Below, piece by piece: positions 8,710-18,665 of a DNA stretch of 64,000 bases. Location: contig NZ_CABPRZ010000019.1 of NCBI RefSeq assembly GCF_902459695.1, forward strand, positions 1-64,000, given 5' to 3'. The position numbers and the translations under genes are program-made. Within the stretch, counting starts at the first letter, position 1; the number at the start of each line of letters is the position of its first letter. The stretch is from Pandoraea terrae. GTDB taxonomy: Bacteria; Pseudomonadota; Gammaproteobacteria; Burkholderiales; Burkholderiaceae. Under the pieces are notes generated by a model that worked only from the letters and a program-made list of their open reading frames with translations, was not told the origin of the DNA and made no database searches.

Positions 8710-9492
8710 TCACTTGGCACTTTCTTTCTGATAGACCACACGGCGCTCCAACATACCAAGCACGCCGTAGAGCACGACACCGATGAGCGAGATCATCACC
8801 ACCGCTGCGAAATTGAGTGTGGTGTCGAACTGCGATGTGGCTTGCAATTGCAGATAACCCAGGCCCTTTTCGGCAGCCACATACTCGCCAATGATGGCGC
8901 CGATCACCGCCAAGCCGACTCCTACCTTGAGGCCACCGAAAATATTGGGCAGCGCGGCCGGCAGACGAATCTTAAAGAATGTCTGCCACTCCGACGCCCC
9001 CATCGAACGGGCCAAATTGACCATGCCCTTGTCGAGCGCCTGCAGGCCCACCACGGTCGAGATCACGATAGGAAAAAACGAGATCAGGAACGCCAGAAAA
9101 ATCTTCGGCGCCCACCCATAGCCAAGATACAACACCAGCAACGGCGCCAGCGCAGCCTTCGGAATGGTTTGCAATCCGGCGAGCACCGGATAAATCGCTT
9201 TCTCGACGAGGCGAGAATAGAAGATCGCAAGCGCGATCGGAATACCGGCCAGGATTGATGCCCCGAAGCCGAACAACACCTCGTACAGAGTGACCTGGGT
9301 ATGTGACAGCAGCAGCGTGTAATCGCTTGCGATGCGTTTGAGCACTTCGAGCGGCGTCGGTAGCACGAACTGTGAGATACCAAACAGCGGTACGCTGACC
9401 TGCCATAGAACAATCATCAGCGCAACCAGCAGAGGTGCGGCGAAAACTTCGAGCAAAGCATTGCGCACACGTTTGTATCTCAAGGAGGGCAC
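8710..9492 (-). CDS. ABC transporter permease, SsuC-like
   Basis: An inner-membrane permease of the BPD_transp_1 type for nitrate/sulfonate/taurine-like importers. I place the start at the GTG at 9492, with GGAG eight bases upstream; that gives 260 residues, the family's usual length. About six membrane segments are visible, with the EAA-loop region GLQALDKGMVNLARSMGASEWQTFFKIRLPAALP contacting the ATPase. The reading frame stays open upstream to 9741 and includes the tail of a binding protein (GWIDEEVIADAL ... HYYANELL), so an in-frame fusion can be read on paper. The GTG with its own ribosome site argues that the permease is made separately. Confidence 0.85.
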   Translation of the reverse strand: MPSLRYKRVRNALLEVFAAPLLVALMIVLWQVSVPLFGISQFVLPTPLEVLKRIASDYTLLLSHTQVTLYEVLFGFGASILAGIPIALAIFYSRLVEKAIYPVLAGLQTIPKAALAPLLVLYLGYGWAPKIFLAFLISFFPIVISTVVGLQALDKGMVNLARSMGASEWQTFFKIRLPAALPNIFGGLKVGVGLAVIGAIIGEYVAAEKGLGYLQLQATSQFDTTLNFAAVVMISLIGVVLYGVLGMLERRVVYQKESAK

Positions 9493-9520
9493 AGGAATTT
9501 CTCCAGCGGTTCGTTCGTTA

Positions 9521-9529
9521 GGGGGGGGG
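9521..9529. repeat. Homopolymer of nine G (C on the coding strand)
   Basis: Nine consecutive G residues lie between the tail of the broken binding-protein gene and the permease start. On the coding (minus) strand this is C9, read as Gly-Pro-Pro-Pro. A slip of one base would end or restore the read-through from the binding-protein tail into the permease. It is the longest G/C homopolymer I noticed. It may be a source of frameshift variation, or a sequencing difficulty. Confidence 0.6.
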
Positions 9530-9539
9530 CCGACGGAAG

Positions 9540-10064
9540 TCTCCAATAGCTCGTTGGCGTAATAGTGCTGCGCCGCACGGCGTGACAATCCTCCAATTGG
9601 AGATGTCGCAATTGTCAGTGCGTCCGCAATCACCTCCTCATCGATCCAGCCCGCCGACCGAGCATCGACCATCGTAGTGGTACAGGCGGAATCGATTAGC
9701 AGGCGCCCCACGGGGCACGCAAGAAGCCTGTCAACGCACACCGGCGACCGACAAGTAGTTGCTGTCCGATTACAGTGGCGATCCTCTCGCCATCTATGCA
9801 GTGTAGTGCAATCACCTTGATCTGTGCCCCGGTCTCAATGGCCTGTACCGCGAAATTCAAAGTCAGCATGCCGAGATCGACCCGCCCCATTTCGACAGCG
9901 ACAAGCAACTTGTCAATATTGCCGTGCGTGCGTACATCGACGCATAACCTCTCCGACGCGAACTCCCGCTGGGCCCGTGTCTCCATGAGCAACCGATCGA
10001 CGCTGCCCATGACGCAAGTCGTGAAAACGGAAATCCGCGCATCCGACTGCACGTTTGACGTCAA
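9540..10064 (-). pseudogene. ABC substrate-binding protein remnant (internal deletion)
   Basis: The first fragment (10064 down to about 9760) matches the N-terminal half of an NMT1/SsuA-type binding protein (NIDKLLVAVEMGRVDLGM, NFAVQAIETGAQIKVIAL). The second (about 9660 to 9540) matches the C-terminus (GWIDEEVIADALTIA, AAQHYYANELL) and lies in the frame of the permease. The middle of the protein, well over 100 residues, is gone, and no signal peptide is seen. In the original operon it would have come first, before the permease and ATPase. Its C-terminus aligns by eye with that of the intact protein at 2844-3845. Confidence 0.7.
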
Positions 10065-10143
10065 GCCAAACCTTATTCAAATTGCACGGTCGACGCTGAC
10101 CATCTTTCTCCGGCTCAGCGAAAAAGATCAGGTCCGTGTCGAT

Positions 10144-10450
10144 TCAACGCACCGGGGAAGCAAGCGCCTGCTGAAACAGATTCGTCACTTCCACCGTGAG
10201 CGGGACCGTACGTGGCAGTGTGTTCTTGGTTTCAACCAGCAGCACCACGCGCCGCGTCAAATCGACTTGATTGCGCCGCAGCGTTACGATTTCAGACGAT
10301 CGCATTCCGGTTTCGATAGCGATACGAACAATCCAACGCAACATTGGATTCGAGTGCCTGTCCACCGCTGCGAGCAGCCTGGTTTCTTCAGCCTTGTCGC
10401 TAACTTTACCGTGGGATACTTCTGTGGGGGAAGGTCACTTGTGCTCCCCG
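10144..10450 (-). pseudogene. Tyrosine site-specific integrase remnant
   Basis: The frame reads VSDKAEETRLLAAVDRHSNP, then MLRWIVRIAIETGMRSSEIV, then TLRRNQVDLTRRVVLLVETKNTLPRTVPLT. This is the region around the first catalytic Arg (TGMRSSE) of phage-type tyrosine recombinases. The N-terminal arm-binding part and the C-terminal half with the HxxR and Tyr residues are absent, so it is dead. It lies just beyond the 3' end of tRNA-Ile(CAT), the usual place for an island integrase. Confidence 0.75.
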
Positions 10451-10560
10451 CTATGGGTCATGGTGCGCTTTGTCCTTGGCGAAAGAACGTTCCAAAGACG
10501 AGAAACGCGCTCCATTCGGCAACGCAAAGCACGCCCAAAATCCAGGCAGGTTTTTGCTTT

Positions 10561-10598
10561 TAATAAAAAAAGCCCTTGGCGCAACCGCCAAGGGCTTT
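10561..10598 (-). terminator. Rho-independent terminator after rpoD-tRNA-Ile
   Basis: A 13-bp stem AAAGCCCTTGGCG / CGCCAAGGGCTTT with a four-base loop is followed, on the minus strand, by a run of T residues. It lies about 10 bases past the 3' end of the tRNA and ends the leftward transcription unit. Confidence 0.85.
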
Positions 10599-10607
10599 CG
10601 TACTGCA

Positions 10608-10683
<76 letters not shown>

Positions 10684-10706
10684 ATCAAACCCGGCTGTCG
10701 CTCGGC

Positions 10707-13388
10707 TTAGTTGCCTTCGAGGAACGACTTGAGCTTGTCGGAACGGCTCGGGTGGCGCAGCTTGCGCAACGCCTTGGCTTCAATCTGACGAATCCGCTCA
10801 CGCGTCACGTCGAATTGCTTGCCCACTTCCTCGAGCGTGTGATCCGTGCTCATCTCGATGCCGAAGCGCATGCGAAGCACCTTCGCTTCACGCGGCGTCA
10901 GCGAATCGAGCACGTCCTTCACGACGTCGCGCATACTACCATGCAATGCGGCGTCTGCAGGCGCTACCGTGCCCGTATCCTCGATGAAATCGCCCAAATG
11001 CGAATCGTCGTCGTCACCGATCGGCGTTTCCATGGAGATCGGTTCCTTCGCGATCTTCATGATCTTGCGGATCTTGTCTTCCGGCATTTCCATCTTCTCG
11101 GCCAGCGTCGCCGGATCCGGCTCGACACCGGTTTCCTGCAGAATCTGACGCGAAATCCGGTTCATCTTGTTGATCGTTTCGATCATGTGCACCGGAATAC
11201 GGATGGTACGCGCCTGGTCGGCGATCGAACGCGTGATCGCCTGACGAATCCACCACGTCGCATACGTCGAGAACTTGTAACCACGACGATATTCGAACTT
11301 GTCCACCGCTTTCATCAAACCGATGTTGCCTTCCTGAATCAGATCCAGGAACTGCAGACCGCGGTTCGTGTACTTCTTGGCGATCGAGATCACGAGACGC
11401 AAGTTCGCCTCGGTCATCTCACGCTTGGCCTTGCGGGCGCGGCGCTCGCCTTCCGACATCTTGCGGTTGACATCCTTCAGCTCGGTCAGCGGCAACACCA
11501 CGCGCGCCTGCAGGTCGATCAGCTTCTGCTGCAGTTCCTGCACGGCCGGAACGTTACGCTCAACCACCGCGCTGTATGCCTTGCCGTCCGCCACGACCGT
11601 GTAGATCCAGTCGAGGTTGGTTTCGTTGCCCGGGAAGCGCGACACGAAATCGGCGCGCGCCATGCCGCACTTGTCCACCACGATGTGCAGAATCGCACGT
11701 TCGATGTTGCGCACTTCGTCCACTTGCGAACGCAACGTGTCGCACAGACGCTCGACCGTACGCGCCGTGAAGCGGATGTTCATCAACTCGGCCTGGATCG
11801 ACTCGCCCGCCTTCAGGTAAGGCTTCGATTGATAGCCTTCCTTCTCGAACGCACGGCGCATCTTGCCGAACCAATCCGCGATCAACGCAAACTTGGCCAG
11901 TGCGTCGCGCTTGAGCTGCTCGACTTGCGCCGCCGATGCACCCGCGCCGCTGTTGCTGTCGTCGTCTTCCTCGTCGGCTTCCTCTTCGTCCGCCTCGTCT
12001 TCGGCCTCCTCGTCGAAATCCTCGTCTTCAGCCGCCGCTGCTTCCGCAGCAGCCGCCTCGGCGTTCGGATCGATCAGGCCGTCGACGACTTCATCGATAC
12101 GCATTTCCTCGCGCTCGACCTTTTCAGCCAGCGCCAGGATCTCGGCGATCGTGGTCGGACAAGCGGAAATCGCCTGCACCATGTGCTTGAGGCCTTCCTC
12201 GATGCGCTTGGCGATTTCGATTTCGCCCTCGCGCGTCAGCAGCTCGACCGTACCCATTTCGCGCATGTACATGCGCACCGGGTCAGTCGTGCGGCCGAAT
12301 TCCGAGTCGACAGTCGACAGTGCCGCTTCGGCTTCCTCTTCGACTTCGTCATCCGAGGCCGCGTTCGGGGCATTGTCGTTGAGCAGCAGCGTCTCGGCAT
12401 CGGGCGCTTGCTCGTAGACGGCAATGCCCATGTCGTTGAAGGTGCCGATCACGCTTTCGAGCGCCTCGCTCTCCACGAGGTCGTCGGGCAGGTGATCGTT
12501 GATTTCAGCGAAGGTCAGGAAGCCGCGCTCCTTCCCCAGCTTGATCAGCGCCTTGAGCTTGCCGCGTCGCTCTTCCAGTTCCTCGGCAGTTCCGGGCTGA
12601 TGCGAGGAGAACGCGTCTTTCAACAGCGCCTTTTCCTTCGCCCGACGGTCACGCGCCTTCTGCTTTTCCACTTTGGTCTGATCTTCGTTCACGGGTTGAT
12701 CGTATGTATTCTCTGCTGAGACGTGTTGCTCAACCGAAGAGGCTGTCGCTACGGTCGCCACCTTGTCCTCGCGTGCTGCAGCAGCACGCGCGGTCGCAGT
12801 AGCCGGTTTGACCGTCGCAACCGTTGCGACTTTCTCCACGGCGGCCTTTCGCCCCGTCCCGGTCTTGCGTGGGACAGCAGTTTCCAGCTTTCCGCGAGCC
12901 GCATCGGACATTGTCCGTGCGGACGCACTCTTCGCGCTTCTTTCAACGGGTTGCCGGGCCTGCGGAGAACCGCCGCCCTTTGAAACACCCGCTTTGCCGG
13001 CGGTCGTACGCTTGCGCGTGGTGGCGTCTGCCACCTTTGCAGCCCTCTTGCCAGTCTCGCTGGCCGCTGCCTTGCGTTGCGCTGTACGTTGCGCCGATGC
13101 CTGGGTGGCCGTCTTGCGCGCCGAGACACTCGCTGCCGCCGCCGGCGCGGCTTTCGCCGCACCTCTCGCTGCACCGTTCATTGCCCCGGCCGCTCCGGCC
13201 GTCATATTCGCCTTGATCGTTTTTGCCGCTGTCCTGACTGCCTTCGCTGGCTTGGCCGGTCTGGCCGAGACATGTGACTTCGCGGATACGGACGCCCGCC
13301 CGCCGCCAGGGGACACTACTGCACGTTTGGTCACACCTGCCGACTTGCTTGCCGTCTTTTTTCCGCTGGTCGTTGTCGTCTTTGCCAT
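10707..13388 (-). CDS. rpoD: RNA polymerase primary sigma factor RpoD (sigma 70)
   Basis: The housekeeping sigma factor, 893 residues from the ATG at 13388 (a GTG at 13418 is possible). The first 200 or so residues are a Lys/Ala/Thr-rich tail resembling histone H1-like proteins. After it come region 1.1, a non-conserved domain with a very acidic stretch ([20 protein letters not shown], about residue 460), then region 2 ([35 protein letters not shown]), region 3, and region 4 with the helix-turn-helix [21 protein letters not shown]. coli RpoD has 613 residues, so most of the extra length is the basic tail. It follows dnaG with a 63-base gap and precedes tRNA-Ile. Confidence 0.97.
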   Translation of the reverse strand: MAKTTTTSGKKTASKSAGVTKRAVVSPGGGRASVSAKSHVSARPAKPAKAVRTAAKTIKANMTAGAAGAMNGAARGAAKAAPAAAASVSARKTATQASAQRTAQRKAAASETGKRAAKVADATTRKRTTAGKAGVSKGGGSPQARQPVERSAKSASARTMSDAARGKLETAVPRKTGTGRKAAVEKVATVATVKPATATARAAAAREDKVATVATASSVEQHVSAENTYDQPVNEDQTKVEKQKARDRRAKEKALLKDAFSSHQPGTAEELEERRGKLKALIKLGKERGFLTFAEINDHLPDDLVESEALESVIGTFNDMGIAVYEQAPDAETLLLNDNAPNAASDDEVEEEAEAALSTVDSEFGRTTDPVRMYMREMGTVELLTREGEIEIAKRIEEGLKHMVQAISACPTTIAEILALAEKVEREEMRIDEVVDGLIDPNAEAAAAEAAAAEDEDFDEEAEDEADEEEADEEDDDSNSGAGASAAQVEQLKRDALAKFALIADWFGKMRRAFEKEGYQSKPYLKAGESIQAELMNIRFTARTVERLCDTLRSQVDEVRNIERAILHIVVDKCGMARADFVSRFPGNETNLDWIYTVVADGKAYSAVVERNVPAVQELQQKLIDLQARVVLPLTELKDVNRKMSEGERRARKAKREMTEANLRLVISIAKKYTNRGLQFLDLIQEGNIGLMKAVDKFEYRRGYKFSTYATWWIRQAITRSIADQARTIRIPVHMIETINKMNRISRQILQETGVEPDPATLAEKMEMPEDKIRKIMKIAKEPISMETPIGDDDDSHLGDFIEDTGTVAPADAALHGSMRDVVKDVLDSLTPREAKVLRMRFGIEMSTDHTLEEVGKQFDVTRERIRQIEAKALRKLRHPSRSDKLKSFLEGN

Positions 13389-13430
13389 AGCGATCTCGCT
13401 TGCCAGAAAACAGCCCACTGAAAACTTTCT

Positions 13431-13436
13431 ATTATA
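13431..13436 (-). promoter_or_regulatory. Possible rpoD promoter, -10 box
   Basis: The minus strand reads TATAAT here, in the short gap between dnaG and rpoD, about 45 bases before the rpoD start. No good -35 hexamer is at the standard distance; TTGAGG lies 13 bases upstream, which is too close. It would give rpoD transcription independent of dnaG. Confidence 0.35.
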
Positions 13437-13451
13437 GCACGCGGACTTACC

Positions 13452-15332
13452 TCAACCCGACGTGCCGCCTGTGCCGGCCGAAGCCAGCTGCCGCTTCAAT
13501 TCATCGCGTTCCCGCGAAAGCGCCGCGGCGCGGCGCAATTCATCAGGACTCAACCCGCCCTGCTTGAAAATGGCTTCCAATGCCTCGCATAACCCGTCGT
13601 AATGCATCTTGCGTATCGCACTGCGCACTTCCGCCAGGCGCAGACGAATCTGCTCCTCGCGGCGCTCGACCTGCGCCTCATCTTGCGGGTCGAACAACAG
13701 CAAATCGCGTGCGTTCTCGTCAAAAGACAGAATTTCACGAAAGATATCTTCGTAACTCGCCGAATTCGGCGAGGCCCGCAGACGGTCGGACATAAAGCGG
13801 AAATCCGCCTCGCCCCCCATATCCCGGCAATGCTGCACGACCTCCTCAAAAATCTCGGCGTGATAATTCACACCCTGCAGTAACTTGGTCTCGTCCGCCG
13901 TCAAATCGTTTCCGATCGACGGGTACATCAGCAAATTCTGCAATGCCCGGTGCGCCGTGCCGACGACCCGGCGCTTTTCCCGCTTGGCAGGCGCCTTGTC
14001 CCACGGCCCCGGGCGGCGCGCAGCCGCCAGCTCGCACAAGCTGGCCACTTCCTCGAGCGACGAACCGACCCGATCGGCCAACGCCTGCAGGATCTGTCCG
14101 CGCAAGGCATTGGCCGGTAGCGCCTGCAACATCGGCTTGGCCTCGAACAGCGCTCGGGCACGGCCCTCGGGCTGGTGCATTTCCTTGCCGGCGATGACCT
14201 CGCTGATCAGGAACTGCGACAGCGGCATGGCCTTCGCCACCTCCGCGGCGAACGCCTCCGTGCCGTACTCGCGAACAAAGCTGTCCGGATCGTGCTGCGT
14301 GGGCAGGAACAGAAATTTCAGACTACGGTTGTCGTCGGCATGCGGCAGGCAGGCCTCGAGCGCGCGCCGCGCGGCGCGCCGTCCCGCAGCATCGCCGTCG
14401 AAACTGAACACCACCGTCTCGGTCTGGCGCAGCAGCTTCTGCACATGCATCGGCGTACACGCGGTGCCCAGCGTGGCGACCGCATTCGGGAAGCCGAGCT
14501 GCGCAAGCGCCACTACATCCATATAGCCCTCGACAACGAGCGCATATCCGGCTTCGCGAATGCCCCCGCGCGCCTCGAACAAACCGTATAGCTCACTGCC
14601 CTTGCTGAACAACGGTGTTTCCGGCGAATTCAGGTATTTCGGCTCGCCCGCGCCAAGCACACGGCCGCCGAACGCGATCACCTGCCCCTTGGTATTGCGG
14701 ATCGGGAACATGATGCGGTCGCGAAAACGGTCGTAGCGTCGCTTCGACCCGCCGTCACGCTCACCCTTCTCGCTTTCGATCACGAGACCCGCTTCCATCA
14801 GTTGGTCGTCACGGTAGTCCGAAAACGCCGCCTCCAGGTTCTGCCAGCCGTCCGGCGCGTAACCGAGACCGAAATGGGCCGCGATCTCGCCGGTGAGGCC
14901 GCGCCCCTTCAAATATTCAATGGCCGGCATCGCGCTGCGCAACTGCCGGCGGTAATAGTCGCTCGCCCGGGTCATGACATCGACGAGCCCCAGGGTCTGC
15001 TGCCGTTGCTGCGCCGCAGCCGGCGCACCGCCAACGGGTGTCTCGCGCGGCACGGACAACCCGGCCGAACGGGCGAGGTCCTCGACCGCCTCGACAAAGC
15101 CCAGGCCGGCGTGCTCCATCAGGAAGCCGATCGCCGTCCCGTGCGCCCCGCAACCGAAGCAGTGATAGAACTGTTTGGTCGGGCTTACCGTAAATGAGGG
15201 CGACTTCTCATTGTGAAAGGGGCAAAGCCCCATGAAGTTCGCCCCGCCCTTCTTCAACTGCACGTAACGACCCACCACCTCGACAATATCGACGCGGTTG
15301 AGGAGTTCCTGCAGAAATGCCTGGGGAATCAT
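13452..15332 (-). CDS. dnaG: DNA primase DnaG
   Basis: A 626-residue primase that makes RNA primers at the replication fork. The ATG at 15332 (MIPQAFLQELLNRVDIVEVV) is chosen by family start. The N-terminal zinc-binding domain has CPFHNEKSPSF and FYHCFGCGAHG (residues about 40-65). The TOPRIM domain includes VVEGYMDVVAL (about 265) and SFDGDAAGRRAA (about 305). The C-terminal part should bind the DnaB helicase. It lies between yqeY and rpoD, the classic macromolecular-synthesis order, although rpsU, which usually heads that operon, is not present. Confidence 0.97.
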   Translation of the reverse strand: MIPQAFLQELLNRVDIVEVVGRYVQLKKGGANFMGLCPFHNEKSPSFTVSPTKQFYHCFGCGAHGTAIGFLMEHAGLGFVEAVEDLARSAGLSVPRETPVGGAPAAAQQRQQTLGLVDVMTRASDYYRRQLRSAMPAIEYLKGRGLTGEIAAHFGLGYAPDGWQNLEAAFSDYRDDQLMEAGLVIESEKGERDGGSKRRYDRFRDRIMFPIRNTKGQVIAFGGRVLGAGEPKYLNSPETPLFSKGSELYGLFEARGGIREAGYALVVEGYMDVVALAQLGFPNAVATLGTACTPMHVQKLLRQTETVVFSFDGDAAGRRAARRALEACLPHADDNRSLKFLFLPTQHDPDSFVREYGTEAFAAEVAKAMPLSQFLISEVIAGKEMHQPEGRARALFEAKPMLQALPANALRGQILQALADRVGSSLEEVASLCELAAARRPGPWDKAPAKREKRRVVGTAHRALQNLLMYPSIGNDLTADETKLLQGVNYHAEIFEEVVQHCRDMGGEADFRFMSDRLRASPNSASYEDIFREILSFDENARDLLLFDPQDEAQVERREEQIRLRLAEVRSAIRKMHYDGLCEALEAIFKQGGLSPDELRRAAALSRERDELKRQLASAGTGGTSG

Positions 15333-15401
15333 GAGGCGAATGTCATCACCGATACCGACCGGTCCGCCGCGCACGCGCGCCGGCAAACCGGATCCGCATC
15401 G

Positions 15402-15851
15402 TTACGCAGCCAGCGCTGCCTTGACTTGCGCCGAGACGGCCGTCATGTCGGCGCGCCCCGCCAATTGCCCCTTCAGGATACCCATGACGCGGCCCATGTC
15501 CTGCGGACCGGCGGCGCCGGTCTGCGCGACTGCGGCCTTCACTGCGGCAGCCACTTCGTCAGCAGACAGCTGCTGCGGCATATACACCTGCAGCACTTCG
15601 ATCTCGGCCGCTTCCTTGTCCGCGAGGTCCTGACGCGCGGCGGCCTCGAACTGGGTGATGGCGTCCTTGCGCTGCTTGATGAGCTTGTCGACAACGGCAA
15701 CCACGGCGGCATCGTCGTCAAGCGTGATGCGCTCGTCGACTTCCTTTTGTTTGATCGCGGCGAGCAGCAAGCGGATAGTCCCCAGTTTTTCGGCGGCCTT
15801 GGCTCGCATGGCCGTCTTCATGTCTTCGGTGATGCGCTCTTTCAGACTCAT
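15402..15851 (-). CDS. GatB/YqeY-domain protein
   Basis: A 149-residue YqeY family protein: MSLKERITEDMKTAMRAK at the start, LGTIRLLLAAIKQKEVDER, then LQVYMPQQLSADEV and GRVMGILKGQLAGRADM. This domain is also found as the tail of the GatB subunit of Asp/Glu-tRNA amidotransferase and is thought to contact tRNA; the free-standing protein has no proven function. It lies 69 bases upstream of dnaG on the same strand. The 334 bases before it (15852-16185) hold only a terminator-like hairpin and no gene. Confidence 0.9.
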   Translation of the reverse strand: MSLKERITEDMKTAMRAKAAEKLGTIRLLLAAIKQKEVDERITLDDDAAVVAVVDKLIKQRKDAITQFEAAARQDLADKEAAEIEVLQVYMPQQLSADEVAAAVKAAVAQTGAAGPQDMGRVMGILKGQLAGRADMTAVSAQVKAALAA

Positions 15852-15956
15852 GGGCGGGTATTCCAGGATCGATTACGTTTCAGTGTAGACCATGCCGTCC
15901 CAAATGGGAGGACGCGCGGGGCGCACGCGCAACACCGGCGCGCCCCCGCAAATAAA

Positions 15957-15994
15957 CACAAAAACCCGCTTCGGACTTCCGCAAGCGGGCTTCA
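15957..15994 (-). terminator. Terminator-like hairpin
   Basis: CCCGCTT and AAGCGGG pair across an 11-base loop, and on the minus strand the stem is followed by TTTTTGTG. It would end leftward transcription from the flavoprotein gene at 16186 and insulate yqeY-dnaG-rpoD. Confidence 0.65.
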
Positions 15995-16185
15995 GGAACA
16001 AACAGTCACGCGGCAACGCCTGGCGGCGTCACGTCATCGGCTTTGTCAGTGTGCCCCGCGTCCATTTGATATGGCATTCGACAGTCACCGGCGGCCAGCA
16101 CTTTCGGTTAGCGGAGATTTCCACGAAGGACGAGACTACCATATACGCCCGACGTCCGTCCAGAGCTCTCGTGCAGCCCCCGCCC

Positions 16186-17421
16186 TCAAACCGGCGCCTT
16201 CTCGGAGGCATCGGCCATCGCCCGCGCAGCGGCAACCCCGGAGGCCCAGGCCCACTGGAAATTGTAGCCGCCCAACCAGCCGGTCACGTCGACCACCTCG
16301 CCGATAAAATGCAGCCCCGGCACATCGCGCGCCTCCAATGTCGAGGACGACAGGGCTCGGGTATCCACCCCGCCGCGCGTGACTTCCGCCTTGCGCCAGC
16401 CCTCGGAACCGCACGGCTTCACCACCCAACCGTTCGAGGCCTGCGCCAGGGAACGCAGCGCCTTGTCGGACAACTCCTGCACACGCGCCGTGGGCGACAG
16501 CTTCTGGTGCTCGACCCAGGTTTCGGCCAGCCTGGACGGCAACCATTGCGCCAACAGGTTGGCCAACTGCCGCTTCGAGTTCGTCTTGGCGTCGAGCAGC
16601 GCCTCCCCGACGTCGAGCGTCGGCGCGAGATTCAGCGAAATCGGCTGGCCGGGCATCCAGTAGCTGGAAATCTGCAAAATGGCCGGGCCGGACAGGCCCC
16701 GGTGCGTCAACAGCAGATCCTCGACGAAACTGCCGGCGTCGCGCCCCTTCCCCGCACTGACCTCGACCTCCAACGACACACCGGAAAGCCCGGCGAAAGG
16801 GGCCCACGTGGGCGCATCAAAGACCAGCGGCACCAAGGCCGGGCGCGGCTCGATCAGGTTCAGGCCAAACTGGCTGGCCACGCGAAAGCCCCAATCGGTC
16901 GCGCCGATCTTCGGGATCGACAAGCCTCCAGTCGCAACGACAAGCCGCCGCGCGGCGATATGCCCGGCGTCGGTCGTCAGGTGATACGGATGGCCGCCTT
17001 CCACACGCGCGACGGTATGCACGCCACAGGGCATGCGCCAATGCACTTGCCCTGCAGCGCATTCCCGGCGCAGCATGGCAATGACATCTTCGGCGCTTTC
17101 GTCACAAAACAGCTGCCCCTTGTGCTTTTCGTGCCAGGCGATGCGATGACGACGCATCAGATCGAGAAAATCGCGCGGCGTGTAGCGTGCAAGCGCAGAG
17201 CGGCAGAAATGCGGATTCTCGGACAGATAGTTCGCCGGTCCGGCATTGATGTTGGTGAAGTTGCACCGGCCGCCGCCGGAAATGCGGATCTTTTCCGCCA
17301 GACGTTGCGCGTGGTCGATCAGCACCACGCGCAGGCCCAGTTGGCCCGCCACGGCGGCGCACATCATGCCGGCCGCGCCGGCGCCCACAATCGCGACATC
17401 GAATTTTTCCATGGCGCGCAT
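16186..17421 (-). CDS. HI0933/YhiN-family FAD flavoprotein
   Basis: A 411-residue flavoprotein (alternative start 17412, [12 protein letters not shown]). The N-terminal FAD Rossmann motif is [19 protein letters not shown]. It is followed by the family signature [14 protein letters not shown] (about residue 48) and [18 protein letters not shown] (about 155). The C-terminus, [25 protein letters not shown], closes the FAD site. This family is annotated as NAD(P)/FAD-dependent oxidoreductase; its reaction is not known. It is divergent from tsaD with about 120 bases between, which carry a TATACT-like -10 box for tsaD near 17480. No ribosome site is evident at either start. Confidence 0.88.
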   Translation of the reverse strand: MRAMEKFDVAIVGAGAAGMMCAAVAGQLGLRVVLIDHAQRLAEKIRISGGGRCNFTNINAGPANYLSENPHFCRSALARYTPRDFLDLMRRHRIAWHEKHKGQLFCDESAEDVIAMLRRECAAGQVHWRMPCGVHTVARVEGGHPYHLTTDAGHIAARRLVVATGGLSIPKIGATDWGFRVASQFGLNLIEPRPALVPLVFDAPTWAPFAGLSGVSLEVEVSAGKGRDAGSFVEDLLLTHRGLSGPAILQISSYWMPGQPISLNLAPTLDVGEALLDAKTNSKRQLANLLAQWLPSRLAETWVEHQKLSPTARVQELSDKALRSLAQASNGWVVKPCGSEGWRKAEVTRGGVDTRALSSSTLEARDVPGLHFIGEVVDVTGWLGGYNFQWAWASGVAAARAMADASEKAPV

Positions 17422-17542
17422 TGTACCGGGCCGGCGCGCCCGCGTCGCGCAACCGTGCGGCAGCGGCCTCCGCGCGCTGGTATACTGGCCGATTGCGCAA
17501 ACCCTGCTGCGCTCTCCGTCTCACTCCATAGAATCTCACGCC

Positions 17543-18574
17543 ATGCTGGTCCTAGGCATCGAAAGCTCCTGCGACGAAACCGGTCTCGCCCTGTACGACA
17601 CGGACGCGGGCCTGCTCGCGCACGCGCTCCATTCGCAAATTGCGATGCATCAGGAATACGGCGGCGTGGTGCCTGAGCTGGCGTCACGTGACCATATCCG
17701 CCGCGCCCTGCCGCTCGCCGAACAGGTCCTGGCTGACGCGGGCAAGCCGCTGTCGGCCGTCGATGCGATCGCCTACACGCAAGGCCCAGGCCTCGCGGGC
17801 GCGCTACTGGTCGGCGCGAGCGTCGCCAATGCCCTGGGGTTCGCGCTCGACAAGCCAGTCGTCGGGGTGCATCACCTCGAGGGACACCTGCTCTCGCCCC
17901 TGCTGGCGCCCGACGCGCCCGAATTCCCGTTCGTCGCCCTGCTCGTGTCCGGCGGCCATACCCAGCTCATGGAAGTACGCGGGTTCGGCCAGTACCGCAT
18001 GCTCGGAGAAACACTCGACGACGCCGCCGGTGAAGCGTTCGACAAGACCGCCAAGCTGCTCGGCATCGGCTACCCAGGCGGACCCGCCGTCTCCCGGCTG
18101 GCCGACTTTGGCACGCCGGGCCGCTTCGACCTGCCCCGTCCGATGAAACACTCGGGCAACCTCGATTTCAGCTTCAGCGGACTCAAGACCGCCGTGCTCA
18201 CGCAGGTGAAATCCCTCGGCACGAACGTCTGCGAGCAGGAAAAGGCCGATCTGGCCCGCGGCTTCGTTGACGCGATCGTCGACGTACTCGTCAGCAAATC
18301 GATGGCCGCACTCAAACAAACCAGCCTCAAAACACTCGTGGTCGCTGGTGGCGTCGGCGCGAACACACAATTGCGCGAGGGGCTGAACCTGGCCGCAAAG
18401 CGCCGTGGCTATCGCGTGCATTATCCGGACCTTGCCTTTTGCACCGACAACGGCGCAATGATCGCTTTCGCCGGCGCCATGCGCTTGACGCACTGGCCCG
18501 ACGAAGCCGATACGTCCTATGCCTATACAGTGCGCCCTCGCTGGGATTTGTCCGAAATCGCTCGCGGAATGTGA
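17543..18574 (+). CDS. tsaD: tRNA N6-adenosine threonylcarbamoyltransferase TsaD
   Basis: A 343-residue TsaD (Kae1/YgjD family), which with TsaB and TsaE transfers threonylcarbamoyl to A37 of ANN-decoding tRNAs. The start [19 protein letters not shown] is canonical; the longer open frame upstream is not needed. The metal-binding motif [11 protein letters not shown] (about residue 111) and the ATP-binding VSGGHTQL (about 136) and [13 protein letters not shown] (about 270) are intact. A bidirectional terminator follows 10 bases after the stop. Confidence 0.97.
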   Translation: MLVLGIESSCDETGLALYDTDAGLLAHALHSQIAMHQEYGGVVPELASRDHIRRALPLAEQVLADAGKPLSAVDAIAYTQGPGLAGALLVGASVANALGFALDKPVVGVHHLEGHLLSPLLAPDAPEFPFVALLVSGGHTQLMEVRGFGQYRMLGETLDDAAGEAFDKTAKLLGIGYPGGPAVSRLADFGTPGRFDLPRPMKHSGNLDFSFSGLKTAVLTQVKSLGTNVCEQEKADLARGFVDAIVDVLVSKSMAALKQTSLKTLVVAGGVGANTQLREGLNLAAKRRGYRVHYPDLAFCTDNGAMIAFAGAMRLTHWPDEADTSYAYTVRPRWDLSEIARGM

Positions 18575-18582
18575 GCCACATG

Positions 18583-18613
18583 CAAAAAGCCGCTCCGAAG
18601 AGCGGCTTTTTTG
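18583..18613. terminator. Bidirectional terminator between tsaD and folE2
   Basis: AAAAAGCCGCTC, loop CGAA, GAGCGGCTTTTTT: a perfect stem with A and T runs on the two sides. It serves tsaD (rightward) and probably folE2 (leftward). Confidence 0.9.
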
Positions 18614-18665
18614 TGGCCCGGCCTTATCCGGCCTCAGGCGCCGGCCGACACTATCACGGCAAACG

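Noticed and set aside
8710-9741. 343-residue binding-protein/permease fusion
   Set aside because: The permease has its own GTG with a ribosome site at 9492, and the upstream part is only the tail of a broken binding protein.
15852-16185. rpsU expected upstream of yqeY
   Set aside because: No frame with S21 sequence was found in either strand of the gap.
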